A DNA stretch of 64,000 bases from Hoyosella levis (GTDB taxonomy: Bacteria; Actinomycetota; Actinomycetes; Mycobacteriales; Mycobacteriaceae): contig NZ_BQYM01000008.1 in assembly GCF_026008515.1 (NCBI RefSeq), positions 1 through 64,000 on the forward strand, read 5' to 3'. Shown piece by piece: positions 37,049-48,287 of the stretch; position 1 is the stretch's first letter; the number at the start of each line of letters is the position of its first letter. The translations under genes and the position numbers were made by a program. The notes beneath the pieces are model-generated. The model saw only the letters and a program-made list of their open reading frames with translations. It was not told where the DNA came from and ran no database searches.

Positions 37049-38644
37049 CTAGGCATTGCGGCCATCGTCACCGCTATCGGAACGGCGCAGCCCGAGATCA
37101 TCGACGAGCTCGTCGAACTCGTTGCCCCACCCGGCCTGATCGGTGCGGGCCAGGCCGCCCATCTCTACTACAGTACGTCGTTCATCGCTATCGGGGCTCG
37201 CTGCTCCTGGCGCGATGCGCACCCAGACCCGGCGGCGCGTGATCGTGAGCGACGCTAGCAGGCCCAGCGTCATCGTCACTGCCGAGACGAGCACCCACTT
37301 CTGCGCGGGATCGTGCGATACCTGCAGCGAGACCCACTCCTCGGCACCATCGAAGCGCACCTCGGTGCCGTCGTCGAGGACTTCGGACTCCCCCGGGTAC
37401 AGGTTGACGCGGGCCTCGCGGACAAGGCGCTCCTGCTCGATCATCGACTGGTCGAGCGCGAAGATGCTCTGCGGCTTGCCCGTATCGAGCCCCGTATCGC
37501 CGCGATAGATGTCGATGGCGACGGCGGGATCGAGCATCGCGGGGAACGACGAGGTGAGCAGCGTGCCGTCCGGGAAGGCCGCGGTGGGCGCGAACAGTCC
37601 CTCGATGGCGATCTGGTTCTTGCGGCGCTCGGCGCTGTCGCTGTACAGGCCACCTGGCGGGTCGAAGCGCATGGCTCCCGAGCTGAGGAAGGTGGTGGCT
37701 TCCTCGGGCGCGAACTGCAAGGTCTCGGTGCGCTCCTCGCCGTTGGGGAAGGTCACGGTGAAGGTGGGCGCGAAGCCGTGGCCGATCAGGTACACCCGAT
37801 CGCCCTCGATGCGCAGTGGCTCGTTGACGCGCAGGCGATAGGGGCGCCAGGTGCCGGTCGCGAGGTCCTCGCCCGCCTGGTACTCGATGTTGGAGGTGAA
37901 CATCTCCGCCTGGCCCGAGGGCAGGTAGTCGGCGGTGAAGTCCTTGACACGAACGCAGAACTGCGCGAGATCGGTGCCGTCGACGTCGACGCCCGCGCGG
38001 AACGAGTCGTACACCGCGGGGCTGCCGCTGCAGAAGCCTGGCCCGTCGTCCGCGATGACGATGACAGAGCCCTCGTAGCCGAGGATGCGGCCAACGGCCA
38101 CGGTGGCGAGCACCCCGACGAGCGCGACGTGGAAGACGAGGTTGCCGAGCTCGCGGGAATGGCCGCGCTCCGCCGAGATCTCGATGACGCCGTCCTGGCG
38201 ACGGATGCTCGTGCGCCACCGGCGGAACAGTTGCTCCGCGCGGCCAGCGAGCTCCTCGGGCTCGGTGTCCGCGGTGCCGACCGCGTGACGGGGCAGCCGC
38301 GCGAGGTTGCGGGGCACGCGCACGACGGGCGCCCGCATGGCCCGCCAGTGATCAGCGGCGCGCGGCAGGATGCAGCCCACCAGCGAGATGAAGAGCAAGG
38401 CGTAGACGGCAGTGAACCAGAAGCTGCTGAAGACGTCGAAGAACCCGAAGGTGTCCAGGATGGGGCCGATGGTGGGCCTATCCGCGATGTACTGCGCCAC
38501 CTTCTGCGCGTTGAGGCTGCGCTGCGGCAGCAGCGCGCCCGGCACGGCAGCGAGCGCCAGCAGGAAGAGCAGCACCAGCGCGGTGCTCATGCTGGTGAGG
38601 CTCCGCCACAGATTGCGCAGCGTGGCCAGGACCTTGCGAAGCAC
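37049..38644 (-). CDS. resB: Cytochrome c biogenesis protein ResB
   Basis: 531 residues. Three N-terminal helices (about 17-38, 70-95 and 172-190), a large extracytoplasmic domain and a final helix (VLVSAVTMTLGLLASLTITRRR, about 455-475). PGALLPQRSLN and the VFSSFWFTAVYALLFISLVGCILPR segment are typical of ResB/Ccs1. It acts with CcsB in system II cytochrome c maturation. The GTG at 38644 has a GGAGG site. It follows ccdA by 86 nt. Confidence 0.94.
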   Translation of the reverse strand: MLRKVLATLRNLWRSLTSMSTALVLLFLLALAAVPGALLPQRSLNAQKVAQYIADRPTIGPILDTFGFFDVFSSFWFTAVYALLFISLVGCILPRAADHWRAMRAPVVRVPRNLARLPRHAVGTADTEPEELAGRAEQLFRRWRTSIRRQDGVIEISAERGHSRELGNLVFHVALVGVLATVAVGRILGYEGSVIVIADDGPGFCSGSPAVYDSFRAGVDVDGTDLAQFCVRVKDFTADYLPSGQAEMFTSNIEYQAGEDLATGTWRPYRLRVNEPLRIEGDRVYLIGHGFAPTFTVTFPNGEERTETLQFAPEEATTFLSSGAMRFDPPGGLYSDSAERRKNQIAIEGLFAPTAAFPDGTLLTSSFPAMLDPAVAIDIYRGDTGLDTGKPQSIFALDQSMIEQERLVREARVNLYPGESEVLDDGTEVRFDGAEEWVSLQVSHDPAQKWVLVSAVTMTLGLLASLTITRRRVWVRIAPGAASPDSDERRTVVEMGGLARTDQAGWGNEFDELVDDLGLRRSDSGDDGRNA

Positions 38645-38730
38645 TCATCCTCCCCATCTGTGGGCGCGTGCTCCCCGGCTCGCGCCTCGTTCCCAGGCGT
38701 TCAGTGGTCGATCAGCGGATTGGTGGCCCA

Positions 38731-39564
38731 TCAGATCGGCAGCACCGTGTCGGTGATGAACGCATCGCGCGCCCAGCCGACAAAAAGCTCCCACCCGCCG
38801 GTGACGAGGGCGATGCCCACGGCGATCAGCATGAGGCCGCCGAGCACCTGGATCAGCCGGGCGTTGCGGCGCAGCCAGCCGACCCCGCGCAGAGCGGCGG
38901 TCGAGCCGAAGGCCAGGATCACGAAGGGCAGCCCGAGCCCCAGGCAGTACGCGATGATCAGGATGACGCCGCGGGTGGCAGTGGTTCCCTCGGTCCCGGC
39001 GGCGAGCGAGATCACCCCGGCCAGGGTCGGGCCCAGGCAGGGGGTCCAGCCGAGGCCGAAGATGCCACCGAGCACGGGGGCGCCAAGGAGGGACGTGAAT
39101 CGTCGCGGCGAGAATCGTGCCTCCCGCTGCAGCGCGGGGATCAGGCCGATGAACACCAGGCCCATGAGGATCGTGACGACCCCGCCCACGCGCTGGAGCA
39201 GCTCCCGGTTGAGGCTCAGCGCTCCGATCATGCCGAATACTGATGCCGTGGCCAGCACGAACACCACGGTGAACCCGGCCACGAAAAGCGCGACGGCGCC
39301 GGCCACTCGCCAGCGGGTGCGATCACGGATCGTGGTGAGGGTGGTCGTCCCCTGTGCTTGCTGGACCGTGGTCGGTGGCGCTTCGGCACCCACGAGGCCC
39401 GCGAGGTAGGACAGGTAGCCGGGCACGAGGGGGATGACGCAGGGCGACGCGAAGGACACGAAGCCCGCGAGCACCGCGACAACGATCGCCGCGAGCATGG
39501 GGCCGGCCACCGCGGTATCGCGGAAGGTGTCGCCGATCGACGCGGCGAGGAGCACGGTGGTCAT
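38731..39564 (-). CDS. ccdA: Thiol-disulfide electron carrier CcdA
   Basis: 277 residues with six transmembrane helices. The redox cysteines lie in SFASPCVIPLVPGYLSYLAGL and GWTPCLGPTLAGV. CcdA carries reducing power across the membrane to keep apocytochrome cysteines and the TlpA-like thioredoxin reduced. The ATG at 39564 overlaps the tlpA stop by 4 bp (ATGA), so the two are translationally coupled. Confidence 0.94.
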   Translation of the reverse strand: MTTVLLAASIGDTFRDTAVAGPMLAAIVVAVLAGFVSFASPCVIPLVPGYLSYLAGLVGAEAPPTTVQQAQGTTTLTTIRDRTRWRVAGAVALFVAGFTVVFVLATASVFGMIGALSLNRELLQRVGGVVTILMGLVFIGLIPALQREARFSPRRFTSLLGAPVLGGIFGLGWTPCLGPTLAGVISLAAGTEGTTATRGVILIIAYCLGLGLPFVILAFGSTAALRGVGWLRRNARLIQVLGGLMLIAVGIALVTGGWELFVGWARDAFITDTVLPI

Positions 39565-40160
39565 TCGGCGGCCACCCGCTCGACCACCGGTTGCAGGTCC
39601 TCGGCGAGCAGGTCCTTGAGGAACACCGCGGCCACGCGGTGCTCCCGGTCAAGGACCACCGTCATCGGAACCACGCTGGTGGGGATGCCGCCCAGCGCGA
39701 GGAGGGTCCGCATGGGCGGGTCGTAGATCGAGGGAAAAGTGAAATCGGAGGAGGTCACGAAGTCCTGCGGCTTGCTGATCTGCCGGTCGCGGACATTGAT
39801 GCCGATGAGCTGCACGCCGAGGTCCTTGGTGTTGTCAAAGACCTCTTGCAGCTGGGGCATCTCGGTGCGGCAGGGCGCGCACCACTGGCCCCATACGTTG
39901 AGCACGACGACCTCGCCCGCGTAGTCCGAGAGGGCGATGGTCTCGTCGGGCTGCATCAGCGAGGGCCCGGCGATCCCGCCCACGGTGCCACGCTCGGCGG
40001 GCGGATCGTAATAGATCTCGGTCTGCCCGCCCGGCGAGACAAAGTTGAAGGTGCCCCCGTAGACGACGGCATCGTCACCGGAGGAGCAACCCACGAGCAG
40101 CGAGCCAGCCAGGGCCACCGCAGCGGCCAGGGTCCAGCGTCGCGGAGAGCGCGGTCTCAT
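39561..40160 (-). CDS. TlpA/ResA-like thioredoxin lipoprotein
   Basis: 199 residues. A lipobox LLVGC places the lipidated cysteine at 25, and the thioredoxin active site is WCAPC (Cys94, Cys97), with the cis-proline region GGIPTSVVPMTVVLD. It probably reduces the CxxCH thiols of apocytochrome c at the outer face of the membrane, recharged by CcdA. Homolog of Rv0526. Its start overlaps the phosphatase gene by 4 bp and its end overlaps ccdA by 4 bp. Confidence 0.92.
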   Translation of the reverse strand: MRPRSPRRWTLAAAVALAGSLLVGCSSGDDAVVYGGTFNFVSPGGQTEIYYDPPAERGTVGGIAGPSLMQPDETIALSDYAGEVVVLNVWGQWCAPCRTEMPQLQEVFDNTKDLGVQLIGINVRDRQISKPQDFVTSSDFTFPSIYDPPMRTLLALGGIPTSVVPMTVVLDREHRVAAVFLKDLLAEDLQPVVERVAAE

Positions 40161-40822
40161 GCCCGCGTCACCGTGGGATCCGAAGCTCCCGCCGGCTCGG
40201 AGTACACGATGTCGATCAGCTCGTCACCCTCGTAGACCAGGGAGGTCAGTGATGCCAGCGAGCACTGCCGATGCCGCGGATCGTGCCAGAGCCGCTGCCC
40301 CTGCAGGAACCGCCGCAACGACCACACTGGCAGCTGGTGGCTCACGCAGACCGCCTCGTGCCCGGACGCTGCGGCGCGGGCGGTATTGACCGCGGCGAGC
40401 ATGCGGTGCGCGATCTGCAGGTAGGGCTCGCCCCAGGACGGCCTGAACGGATCGCGCAGCTTCATCCAGTGCCGCGGGCGGCGCAGCGCGCCATCGCCCA
40501 CAGAGACGCGCAGCCCCTCGAACTGGTTGTCCGCCTCGATGAGGTCCTCATCGGTAGCGACCTGCAGCCCATGCTCCTCGGCGATGGGCGCGGCGGTCTG
40601 CTGGGCGCGCAGCAGCGGGGACGCGACGATATGAGTGATGTCGTGGCCCGCGAGCGCCTTGCCGACGAGGCGGGCCTGGTCCTGACCGGCCTCGGAGAGA
40701 CGGAAGCCGGGAAGCCGGCCATAGAGGATGCCGTTGGGGTTGTGCACCTCGCCGTGGCGCACGAGATGCACGATCGTGCGGATATCGCTCGAGCGCGCGC
40801 TGTCATTGCTGGGATCGGTCAC
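40157..40822 (-). CDS. Histidine phosphatase superfamily protein
   Basis: 221 residues. The catalytic LVRHGEV (His23) opens the fold, and VSHQLPVWSLRRFL supplies the second active-site histidine. The superfamily includes phosphoglycerate mutases and broad-range phosphatases; the substrate is unknown. It lies between hemL and the TlpA-like gene as Rv0525 does, with 4-bp overlap to the latter. GTG start at 40822, AGGAGG upstream. Confidence 0.88.
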   Translation of the reverse strand: MTDPSNDSARSSDIRTIVHLVRHGEVHNPNGILYGRLPGFRLSEAGQDQARLVGKALAGHDITHIVASPLLRAQQTAAPIAEEHGLQVATDEDLIEADNQFEGLRVSVGDGALRRPRHWMKLRDPFRPSWGEPYLQIAHRMLAAVNTARAAASGHEAVCVSHQLPVWSLRRFLQGQRLWHDPRHRQCSLASLTSLVYEGDELIDIVYSEPAGASDPTVTRA

Positions 40823-40853
40823 GTCTCATCCTCCTAGAGCGGATGTCGTCCTG

Positions 40854-42188
40854 TCAGGCCTTCACGGGCTCGGGCGGTGTCGCGGCCGCCGCGGCCTCCG
40901 CCGCTGCTGGCACCGCGCGTGCGATCACCTCGAACGCCTCATCATCGAGGGCCGCCGAGACGAACCATGCCTCGAACGCGCTCGGTGGCGCATACACGCC
41001 CCGGTCGAGGAGGGCATGGAAGAACGCCGGATATCGCCACGTCTCGCTCGCCTTCACCTGTGCATAGTCTTGCACGGAATGATCGGTGAAGAACACGCTC
41101 ACCATTGTTGCCGCTGATTGGACATGGTGCGCGATGCCCACGGCATCGAGCGCATCAGCGAGCAGCTCGCGCAGCGCGGCATGGTTGCGGCGCAGCGCGG
41201 CGTACACGTCGGGGGTGGCGTGGCGCAGCGTCGCGAGGCCCGCGGCGACCGCCACGGGGTTGCCCGACAACGTCCCGGCCTGGTAGACGGCTCCGTTCGG
41301 CGCGAGGTGGTCCATGATGTCGGCCCGGCCACCGAACGCCGCTGCTGGCAGGCCGCCGCTCATGACCTTGCCGAAGGTGTAGAGATCACCGGCCACCCCG
41401 TCGATGCCATGCCATCCCGAAGCGCTGACCCGGAAGCCCGTCATCACCTCGTCCATGATGAGCAGCGCGCCATTCTCGTGGCAGGCCACGCGCAGGCCCT
41501 CGTTGAACCCGGGCAGTGGCGCGACCGCGCCCATGTTGCCCGCTGCCGCCTCGGTGATCACCGCCGCGATCTCGCCCTTGTGCCGGGCGAACGCCTCGCG
41601 GACAGCGCCAAGATCGTTGTAGGGCAGCACGATGGTGTCGGCGGCCTGCGCGCCAGTGACGCCCGGTGAGGTCGGCAGGGCGTAGGTAGCGACGCCGGAG
41701 CCCGCGTGCGCGAGAAGGGAATCAACGTGGCCGTGGTAGCAGCCGGCGAACTTGATGATCTTGCTACGACCGGTGAAGCCCCGGGCCAGGCGCACCGCGC
41801 TCATCGTCGCCTCCGTGCCCGAATTGACCAGTCGCACCCGGTCCACCGGCTCCACCCGGCGCACGATCTCCTCGGCGAGCTCGACCTCTCCCTCGGTGGG
41901 AGCGCCGAATGAAGTGCCCTTCAGGGTTGCCTCGCGCACCGCCTCGACCACGGCTGGATGAGCATGCCCGAGGATCATCGGCCCCCAGGAGCAGATCAGG
42001 TCCACGTAGCGATTGCCATCGACGTCCACCAGCCAGGGGCCGCGCGCCTCCCGGATGAACCGGGGCACTCCCCCGACGGCACCGAACGCGCGCACCGGCG
42101 AGTTCACTCCCCCGGGGATAACGCGCGAGGCGCGGTCGAAGAGCTGGGCGGAACGGGGCACGTGGGCGTGGTCGCGGGGCTCGGTCAC
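40854..42188 (-). CDS. hemL: Glutamate-1-semialdehyde 2,1-aminomutase
   Basis: 444 residues, class III aminotransferase fold. [39 protein letters not shown], the metal-free Asp in [11 protein letters not shown] and the PLP lysine in [18 protein letters not shown] are all present. HemL makes 5-aminolevulinate for haem. GTG start at 42188. Leads the hemL-phosphatase-tlpA-ccdA-resB-ccsB run, linking haem supply to cytochrome c maturation. Confidence 0.96.
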   Translation of the reverse strand: MTEPRDHAHVPRSAQLFDRASRVIPGGVNSPVRAFGAVGGVPRFIREARGPWLVDVDGNRYVDLICSWGPMILGHAHPAVVEAVREATLKGTSFGAPTEGEVELAEEIVRRVEPVDRVRLVNSGTEATMSAVRLARGFTGRSKIIKFAGCYHGHVDSLLAHAGSGVATYALPTSPGVTGAQAADTIVLPYNDLGAVREAFARHKGEIAAVITEAAAGNMGAVAPLPGFNEGLRVACHENGALLIMDEVMTGFRVSASGWHGIDGVAGDLYTFGKVMSGGLPAAAFGGRADIMDHLAPNGAVYQAGTLSGNPVAVAAGLATLRHATPDVYAALRRNHAALRELLADALDAVGIAHHVQSAATMVSVFFTDHSVQDYAQVKASETWRYPAFFHALLDRGVYAPPSAFEAWFVSAALDDEAFEVIARAVPAAAEAAAAATPPEPVKA

Positions 42189-42245
42189 GGCTACCAGTGT
42201 TCCAGCTTCCCGCGCGCACGTCGACGACGGGGTGTAGTACCGCGC

Positions 42246-42494
42246 CTATGGCAGGTCCCGCTCATCATCCATGCGCAGGATCGCGAGCTTCTCGATGTAC
42301 TCAACCTCGGTGAGCTCCCCGGCCGCGAACCGGCGCCGCACCTCTTCCTCGGCCGCGCTGCGCTTCTGCGGCAATGCCGGGCGGGCGTCCTCGGGTGCCG
42401 GGGTCGCGCTGAGCCGCATGATCGTGGCCACGGCAAGGACGAGCAACGTGATCGCCACGACCGCCAGGAGCACCATCATCATGCCTCCCATCAT
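42246..42494 (-). CDS. SHOCT-domain small membrane protein
   Basis: 82 residues. One N-terminal membrane helix (residues 5-27) and a C-terminal SHOCT-like segment (EEEVRRRFAAGELTEVEYIEKLAIL). SHOCT domains are short oligomerising helices in bacterial membrane proteins; function unknown. Located just upstream of hemL, on the same strand. Confidence 0.8.
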   Translation of the reverse strand: MMGGMMMVLLAVVAITLLVLAVATIMRLSATPAPEDARPALPQKRSAAEEEVRRRFAAGELTEVEYIEKLAILRMDDERDLP

Positions 42495-42573
42495 GGCACC
42501 GGGCGCGCCGGGCCGCAGGGATGCGTTCCTGAGCAGGGCCTGAGAACACCCTGCTAACCCTAGCGAGTGCGGT

Positions 42574-42579
42574 TATCGT
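42574..42579 (+). promoter_or_regulatory. -10 box of acyl-CoA oxidase-like gene (leaderless)
   Basis: TATCGT ends 7 nt before the ATG at 42587. Confidence 0.45.
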
Positions 42580-42586
42580 CGAAGTC

Positions 42587-44509
42587 ATGACCAGCACTGG
42601 GCAATATCTGCGCGACGCACTCGACGGTCCCTGGAAAGAGGTCCGTGACAAGTGCCGTGAATACCTTCCCGCCGACATCTTCGCCTCCGACCCGACCCTC
42701 GACACCAAGGCTGCCCGAGCGCGCGCCCTCGAGCAGATGCATGCGCTCGTCGAGACCGGCTACGCCGAGAGCGGCTTCCGCCAGGAGAACGGCGGGACCG
42801 GCGACGTCGGGGCGGCCGTGGCGGGCTTCGAGATGCTCGCCTACGCGGATCTCTCGCTCACCGTCAAGGCCGGCGTGCAGTGGGGCCTGTTCGGCGGCGC
42901 GGTCGAGAACCTGGGCACCAAGCGCCATCACGACAAGTACATCCGTCCCCTGATCAACCTGGACCTGCTCGGCTGCTTCGCGATGACCGAGTCCGGGCAT
43001 GGCAGCGACGTCCAGCAGCTCGAGACCACCGCCACCTATGATCCGGCCACCCAGGAGTTCGTGGTCAACTCACCTACCCCCTCGTCCCGCAAGGACTACA
43101 TCGGTGGCGCGGCCGAGCATGCCACCATGGCCGCGGTGTTCGCGCAGCTGATCACCGAGGGCGAATCGCACGGCGTGCACTGCTTCGTCATTCCCATTCG
43201 TGACGAGAACGGGGGCGACCTCCCCGGCGTCACCACCTCCGACTGCGGCCACAAGGGTGGCCTCGGCGGCGTGGACAACGGCCGCATCATGTTCGACAAT
43301 GTGCGCATCCCGCGCGAGAACCTGCTCAACCGGTACGCCGATGTCGAGGAGGACGGCACGTACCGTTCCGAGATCGAGAACGATAGCCGCCGGTTCTTCA
43401 CCACGCTTGGCACGCTCGTGCGCGGCCGCATCAGCGTGGGTGGCGCCGCGGCGGCCGCGGCTCGCGTTGCCCTGAGCATCGCTACCCGCTACGCGCTCAA
43501 GCGCCGGCAGTTCCGTCCCGCCAACGATGAGCCGGAGAACGTGCTGCTCGACTACCTCGCCCACCAGCGGCGCCTGCTGCCCCTCATCGCCAAGTCCTAC
43601 GCGCTGGCCTTCGCGCAGAACGACCTCGTGCGCAAGATGCACCTCATCCAGACCGGGCAGAACACCGACCCGGAGGCGCAGCGCGCGCTGGAGAAGCGGG
43701 CCGCTGGCCTGAAGGTCGCGCAGACCTGGCACGCCACCCGAGCCATCCAGGAATCCCGCGAGGCCTGCGGCGGTGCCGGATACCTCTCGGAGAACCGGCT
43801 CGTCACCCTCAAGGCCGACACGGATGTCTTCACCACCTTCGAGGGCGACAACACCGTCCTCACCCAGCTCGTGGCCAAGGAACTGCTCACCTCCTACGCC
43901 GACGAGGTCCGCGACTACGACGCCTCCGACTGGATCCGCTTCGCCGCGACCATGGCCGGTGACGTCGTGCGGGAGCGCTCCGGCGTGCGGCAGATGATCC
44001 AGACCCTCTTCGATCGCGGCGACGGGAGCGTCGAGGAGGGCGACCTGTCCAAGCGAGCATCGCAGCTGCAGCTCTTCGCCGACCGCGAGGACTACCTCGT
44101 CCGCACCGCCGCGCAACGGCTGCGCAATGGCGCGAAGGAGGGTGATGCGTTCAAGGCGTTCAACAATGCCCAGGACCACATCCTCAAGGCAGGCGGAGCG
44201 CACATCGACCGATTGATCCTCGAGGAATTCATCGACGCCATCGAGCTGATCAAGGACGAGGAGGCCCGCAAGATCGCGGAGACGCTCTGCGATCTCTACG
44301 TGTTCACCGAGCTCGAGGCCGACCGGGACTGGTTCATCATGCACCGGTTCATGTCGGTGGAGCGCGCCAAGGCGGTCCGCCGTGGTGTCAACGAGCTGTG
44401 CGAGGCGCTTCGCCCGCATGCGCTCACCCTCGTCGAGGGCCTCGGCGTTCCCGAGACGATGTTGCGCGCTTCCATGCTCCACGACGCCAACGTCTACGAG
44501 CGCGAATAG
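42587..44509 (+). CDS. Acyl-CoA dehydrogenase/oxidase family protein (ACOX-like)
   Basis: 640 residues, longer than the 380-400 of ordinary acyl-CoA dehydrogenases and close to acyl-CoA oxidases. The core has GCFAMTESGHGSDVQQLETTATYD, GHKGGLGGVDNGRIMFDNVRIPRENLLN, the FAD-site ACGGAGYLSENRL and the TTFEGDNTVLTQLVAKELL segment that holds the catalytic Glu in oxidases; a helical ACOX-type C-terminal domain follows. It probably oxidises fatty acyl-CoA to the enoyl-CoA; whether it uses O2 cannot be told. It stands alone between terminators. Confidence 0.85.
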   Translation: MTSTGQYLRDALDGPWKEVRDKCREYLPADIFASDPTLDTKAARARALEQMHALVETGYAESGFRQENGGTGDVGAAVAGFEMLAYADLSLTVKAGVQWGLFGGAVENLGTKRHHDKYIRPLINLDLLGCFAMTESGHGSDVQQLETTATYDPATQEFVVNSPTPSSRKDYIGGAAEHATMAAVFAQLITEGESHGVHCFVIPIRDENGGDLPGVTTSDCGHKGGLGGVDNGRIMFDNVRIPRENLLNRYADVEEDGTYRSEIENDSRRFFTTLGTLVRGRISVGGAAAAAARVALSIATRYALKRRQFRPANDEPENVLLDYLAHQRRLLPLIAKSYALAFAQNDLVRKMHLIQTGQNTDPEAQRALEKRAAGLKVAQTWHATRAIQESREACGGAGYLSENRLVTLKADTDVFTTFEGDNTVLTQLVAKELLTSYADEVRDYDASDWIRFAATMAGDVVRERSGVRQMIQTLFDRGDGSVEEGDLSKRASQLQLFADREDYLVRTAAQRLRNGAKEGDAFKAFNNAQDHILKAGGAHIDRLILEEFIDAIELIKDEEARKIAETLCDLYVFTELEADRDWFIMHRFMSVERAKAVRRGVNELCEALRPHALTLVEGLGVPETMLRASMLHDANVYERE

Positions 44510-44520
44510 GCTCCACGGCG

Positions 44521-44563
44521 AAGCAGCGGGCCCCGGCGGGACTAGCGCCGGGGCCCGCTGCTT
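44521..44563. terminator. Bidirectional terminator
   Basis: Perfect 18-bp stem AAGCAGCGGGCCCCGGCG (44521-44538) with 44546-44563, loop GGACTAG, between the convergent acyl-CoA oxidase-like gene and rlmB. Confidence 0.9.
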
Positions 44564-44568
44564 GTCTC

Positions 44569-45537
44569 CTAGCGGTGGCGGCGCTGCCGGGCGATATCGG
44601 CAAGCACGACCCCCGCCGCGACCGAGGCGTTGAGCGACTCGACAGCACCTGCCATGGGAACGCTGACGATCACATCGCAGGTCTCGCGGACCAGCCGCGA
44701 CAGTCCCTTGCCCTCGGAACCGACAACGATCACCAGCGGAACATCGACACTGGTGAACTCATCGAGCGGGACCGCTCCCTCGGTGTCGAGGCCCACCACG
44801 AAGTAGCCGTTCTCCTGGAAGTGCTTGAGCGTCCGGGTGAGGTTGGTCGCGCGCGCCACGGGGATGCGGGCCGCCGCTCCGGCGCTGGTGCGCCAGGCCA
44901 CGGCGGTGACGCTCGCCGAGCGCCGCTCCGGGATGAGCACTCCGTTGCCGCCGAACGCCGCGGTCGACCGGACGACGGCGCCGAGGTTGCGCGGATCAGT
45001 GATGTTGTCGAGCACCACGACCAGCCCTGGATCAGGTGATTCGTGGGCCGCGCGCATCAGATCGTCGGAATGCACGTACTCATACGGCGGCACCTGCAGG
45101 GCGATGCCCTGGTGCATGCCGTTCGTGGTCATCCGGTCGAGGTCCGACTTGGGCAGCTCGAGCAGCGGGATGCCCTTGTTGGCCACGTATTGCACGGCCT
45201 CCGCGACACGCTCGTCCGGCTCGCTGCCCACCGCGACGTAGAGCGCGGTGGCGGGCACTCCGGCCCGGAGGCACTCGACGACGGGGTTGCGACCGAGCAC
45301 GAGCTCGGGCCCATCCCCAGCGCGGCGGCGCGCGGCCTGGGCCCCGGCCTTGCCCTGTCGTGCCTTGGCCTGCACCGCAGCACGCCGCGCGGCGGGATGG
45401 CCGACCCGCGCCTCCGCTGGAGGCGTGGCGCCGCGGCCCTCGAGCCCCCGGCGCCGCTTGCCACCGGTGCCCTTGACCGCACCCTTCTTGGTGCCGGATT
45501 TACGGACCGCGCCCCGGCGGCTGGAGTTTCCTGGCAT
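44569..45537 (-). CDS. rlmB: SpoU-family 23S rRNA 2'-O-methyltransferase (RlmB-like)
   Basis: 322 residues. A basic, low-complexity N-terminus of about 75 residues, a substrate-binding domain ([23 protein letters not shown]), then a SPOUT knot with [33 protein letters not shown] and [23 protein letters not shown]. The family ribose-methylates 23S rRNA. AGGGA precedes the ATG. It follows cysS by 43 nt, as Rv3579c follows cysS1. Confidence 0.9.
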   Translation of the reverse strand: MPGNSSRRGAVRKSGTKKGAVKGTGGKRRRGLEGRGATPPAEARVGHPAARRAAVQAKARQGKAGAQAARRRAGDGPELVLGRNPVVECLRAGVPATALYVAVGSEPDERVAEAVQYVANKGIPLLELPKSDLDRMTTNGMHQGIALQVPPYEYVHSDDLMRAAHESPDPGLVVVLDNITDPRNLGAVVRSTAAFGGNGVLIPERRSASVTAVAWRTSAGAAARIPVARATNLTRTLKHFQENGYFVVGLDTEGAVPLDEFTSVDVPLVIVVGSEGKGLSRLVRETCDVIVSVPMAGAVESLNASVAAGVVLADIARQRRHR

Positions 45538-45580
45538 TGTGTCCCTCGTTCTCCCCTTCCGCGCGCGAACCGCGGAAGCG

Positions 45581-46984
<1,404 letters not shown>

Positions 46985-46992
46985 AACGCATC

Positions 46993-46998
46993 ATCGTA
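46993..46998 (-). promoter_or_regulatory. -10 box of cysS (leaderless)
   Basis: TACGAT on the minus strand, 8 nt before the GTG at 46984. Confidence 0.45.
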
Positions 46999-47045
46999 CT
47001 GGGTCGTCCGGTGCATTCTCGAATCCACGGGCCGCGACCGAGGTA

Positions 47046-47513
47046 TTAGGTTGCCTTCGAGATCAGGGCTGTCGCGACCGCGGCGATGCCCTCGCCGCGA
47101 CCGGTCAGGCCCAGTCCGTCGGTCGTGGTCGCCGAGACCGATACAGGCGCCTCCAGGATCCCGCCCAGGACCTCCTCGGCCTCGGTGCGTCGTGGTCCGA
47201 TCCGTGGCCGGTTGCCAATCACCTGCACCGCGGCATTGCCGATGGTGTACCCGGAATCGGCGAGCATGTCGCGCACGTGCGCGAGCAGGGACGCTCCGCT
47301 GACCCCGTCGAGCTCGGGTCGCCCGGTGCCGAACACGGTACCGAGGTCGCCCAGCCCGGCCGCGGAGAGCAGCGCGTCGCACAGCGCGTGCGCGGCGACA
47401 TCGCCATCGGAGTGCCCGGTGCAGCCGGATTCCCCCTCGAACAGCAGGCCAGCCATCCAGCATGGCCTGCCTGGCTCGACGGGATGGACATCGGTTCCGA
47501 TTCCCACGCGCAT
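47046..47513 (-). CDS. ispF: 2-C-methyl-D-erythritol 2,4-cyclodiphosphate synthase
   Basis: 155 residues, the usual length. GIGTDVHPV carries the zinc Asp and His, [25 protein letters not shown] the second zinc histidine, and [17 protein letters not shown] the closing motif. It converts CDP-ME 2-phosphate to MEcPP in the MEP isoprenoid pathway. It lies 29 nt after ispD. A longer frame is open upstream but the ATG at 47513 is the conserved start. Confidence 0.96.
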   Translation of the reverse strand: MRVGIGTDVHPVEPGRPCWMAGLLFEGESGCTGHSDGDVAAHALCDALLSAAGLGDLGTVFGTGRPELDGVSGASLLAHVRDMLADSGYTIGNAAVQVIGNRPRIGPRRTEAEEVLGGILEAPVSVSATTTDGLGLTGRGEGIAAVATALISKAT

Positions 47514-47542
47514 CACGCTGCTGACTCTATCCGCTGGGGATG

Positions 47543-48238
47543 TCACGTGCCGGGAAGGGCCCTCGCGCCGACGAGCGACTCGGCGAGCCGGAGATCGAGC
47601 GGCGTGGTGATCTTGAAGGCGAGCGGATCGCCGGGCACGGTCCGCACCGGCACGCCGTTGCGCTCGCACGCCATCGCATCATCGGTCAGGTCGGCCGCGG
47701 CGAGGGCCGCGGCATGGGCCGCCCGAAGTACCGCGACGCTGAACCCCTGGGGGGTCTGCACTGCTCGCAGCATGGCGCGGGGCGGCGTGGATGCCACATA
47801 GCCGTGCTCATTGATCGTCTTGACGGTGTCGGTCACCGGGAGCACGGGGATCACCGCGTCCTCGCCCGACCAGAGCGCCTCTGCCACACGAGCGATCACG
47901 GACGGGGGCGTGAGTGCCCGGGCGGCATCGTGAACAAGCACATGGCGCGCGTCGCCGAGCGCGTCGAGTCCCGCACGAACGGAATCCGCGCGCTCCGCTC
48001 CACCTGCCACCACACGCACTCCGGCGCCCGCGATCTCCTGGGCCTCGGCGAGACGGTCAGCGGGCGCGACGACGATGATGTGGTCGATCACGCCGGAATC
48101 GCGCAATCCGTCTACCGCCCAGGACAATAAGGGGCGCCCACCGAGAGCCATGAAGGCCTTCGGGAGCGCCCCACCGAGACGAGTACCCTTGCCCGCTGCG
48201 GGCACCAGGGCCACGGTCCGGGATGACGTGCTATTCAC
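47543..48238 (-). CDS. ispD: 2-C-methyl-D-erythritol 4-phosphate cytidylyltransferase
   Basis: 231 residues. The nucleotide loop [34 protein letters not shown], and [11 protein letters not shown] with DDAMACE are intact. IspD makes CDP-methylerythritol in the MEP pathway, feeding ispF next door. GTG at 48238 with TAGCAT 8 nt upstream, so it may have its own promoter as well as read-through from carD. Confidence 0.95.
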   Translation of the reverse strand: MNSTSSRTVALVPAAGKGTRLGGALPKAFMALGGRPLLSWAVDGLRDSGVIDHIIVVAPADRLAEAQEIAGAGVRVVAGGAERADSVRAGLDALGDARHVLVHDAARALTPPSVIARVAEALWSGEDAVIPVLPVTDTVKTINEHGYVASTPPRAMLRAVQTPQGFSVAVLRAAHAAALAAADLTDDAMACERNGVPVRTVPGDPLAFKITTPLDLRLAESLVGARALPGT

Positions 48239-48246
48239 ACCAGGCG

Positions 48247-48252
48247 ATGCTA
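48247..48252 (-). promoter_or_regulatory. -10 box of ispD (leaderless)
   Basis: TAGCAT on the minus strand, 8 nt before the GTG at 48238. Confidence 0.4.
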
Positions 48253-48287
48253 CGCGCCCGGCTATTTCGGATCAGGATGCTTCGGCA

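Noticed and set aside
37313-39409. A 698-codon plus-strand frame opposite resB and ccdA
   Set aside because: resB and ccdA on the other strand are clear; this frame has no recognisable domain.
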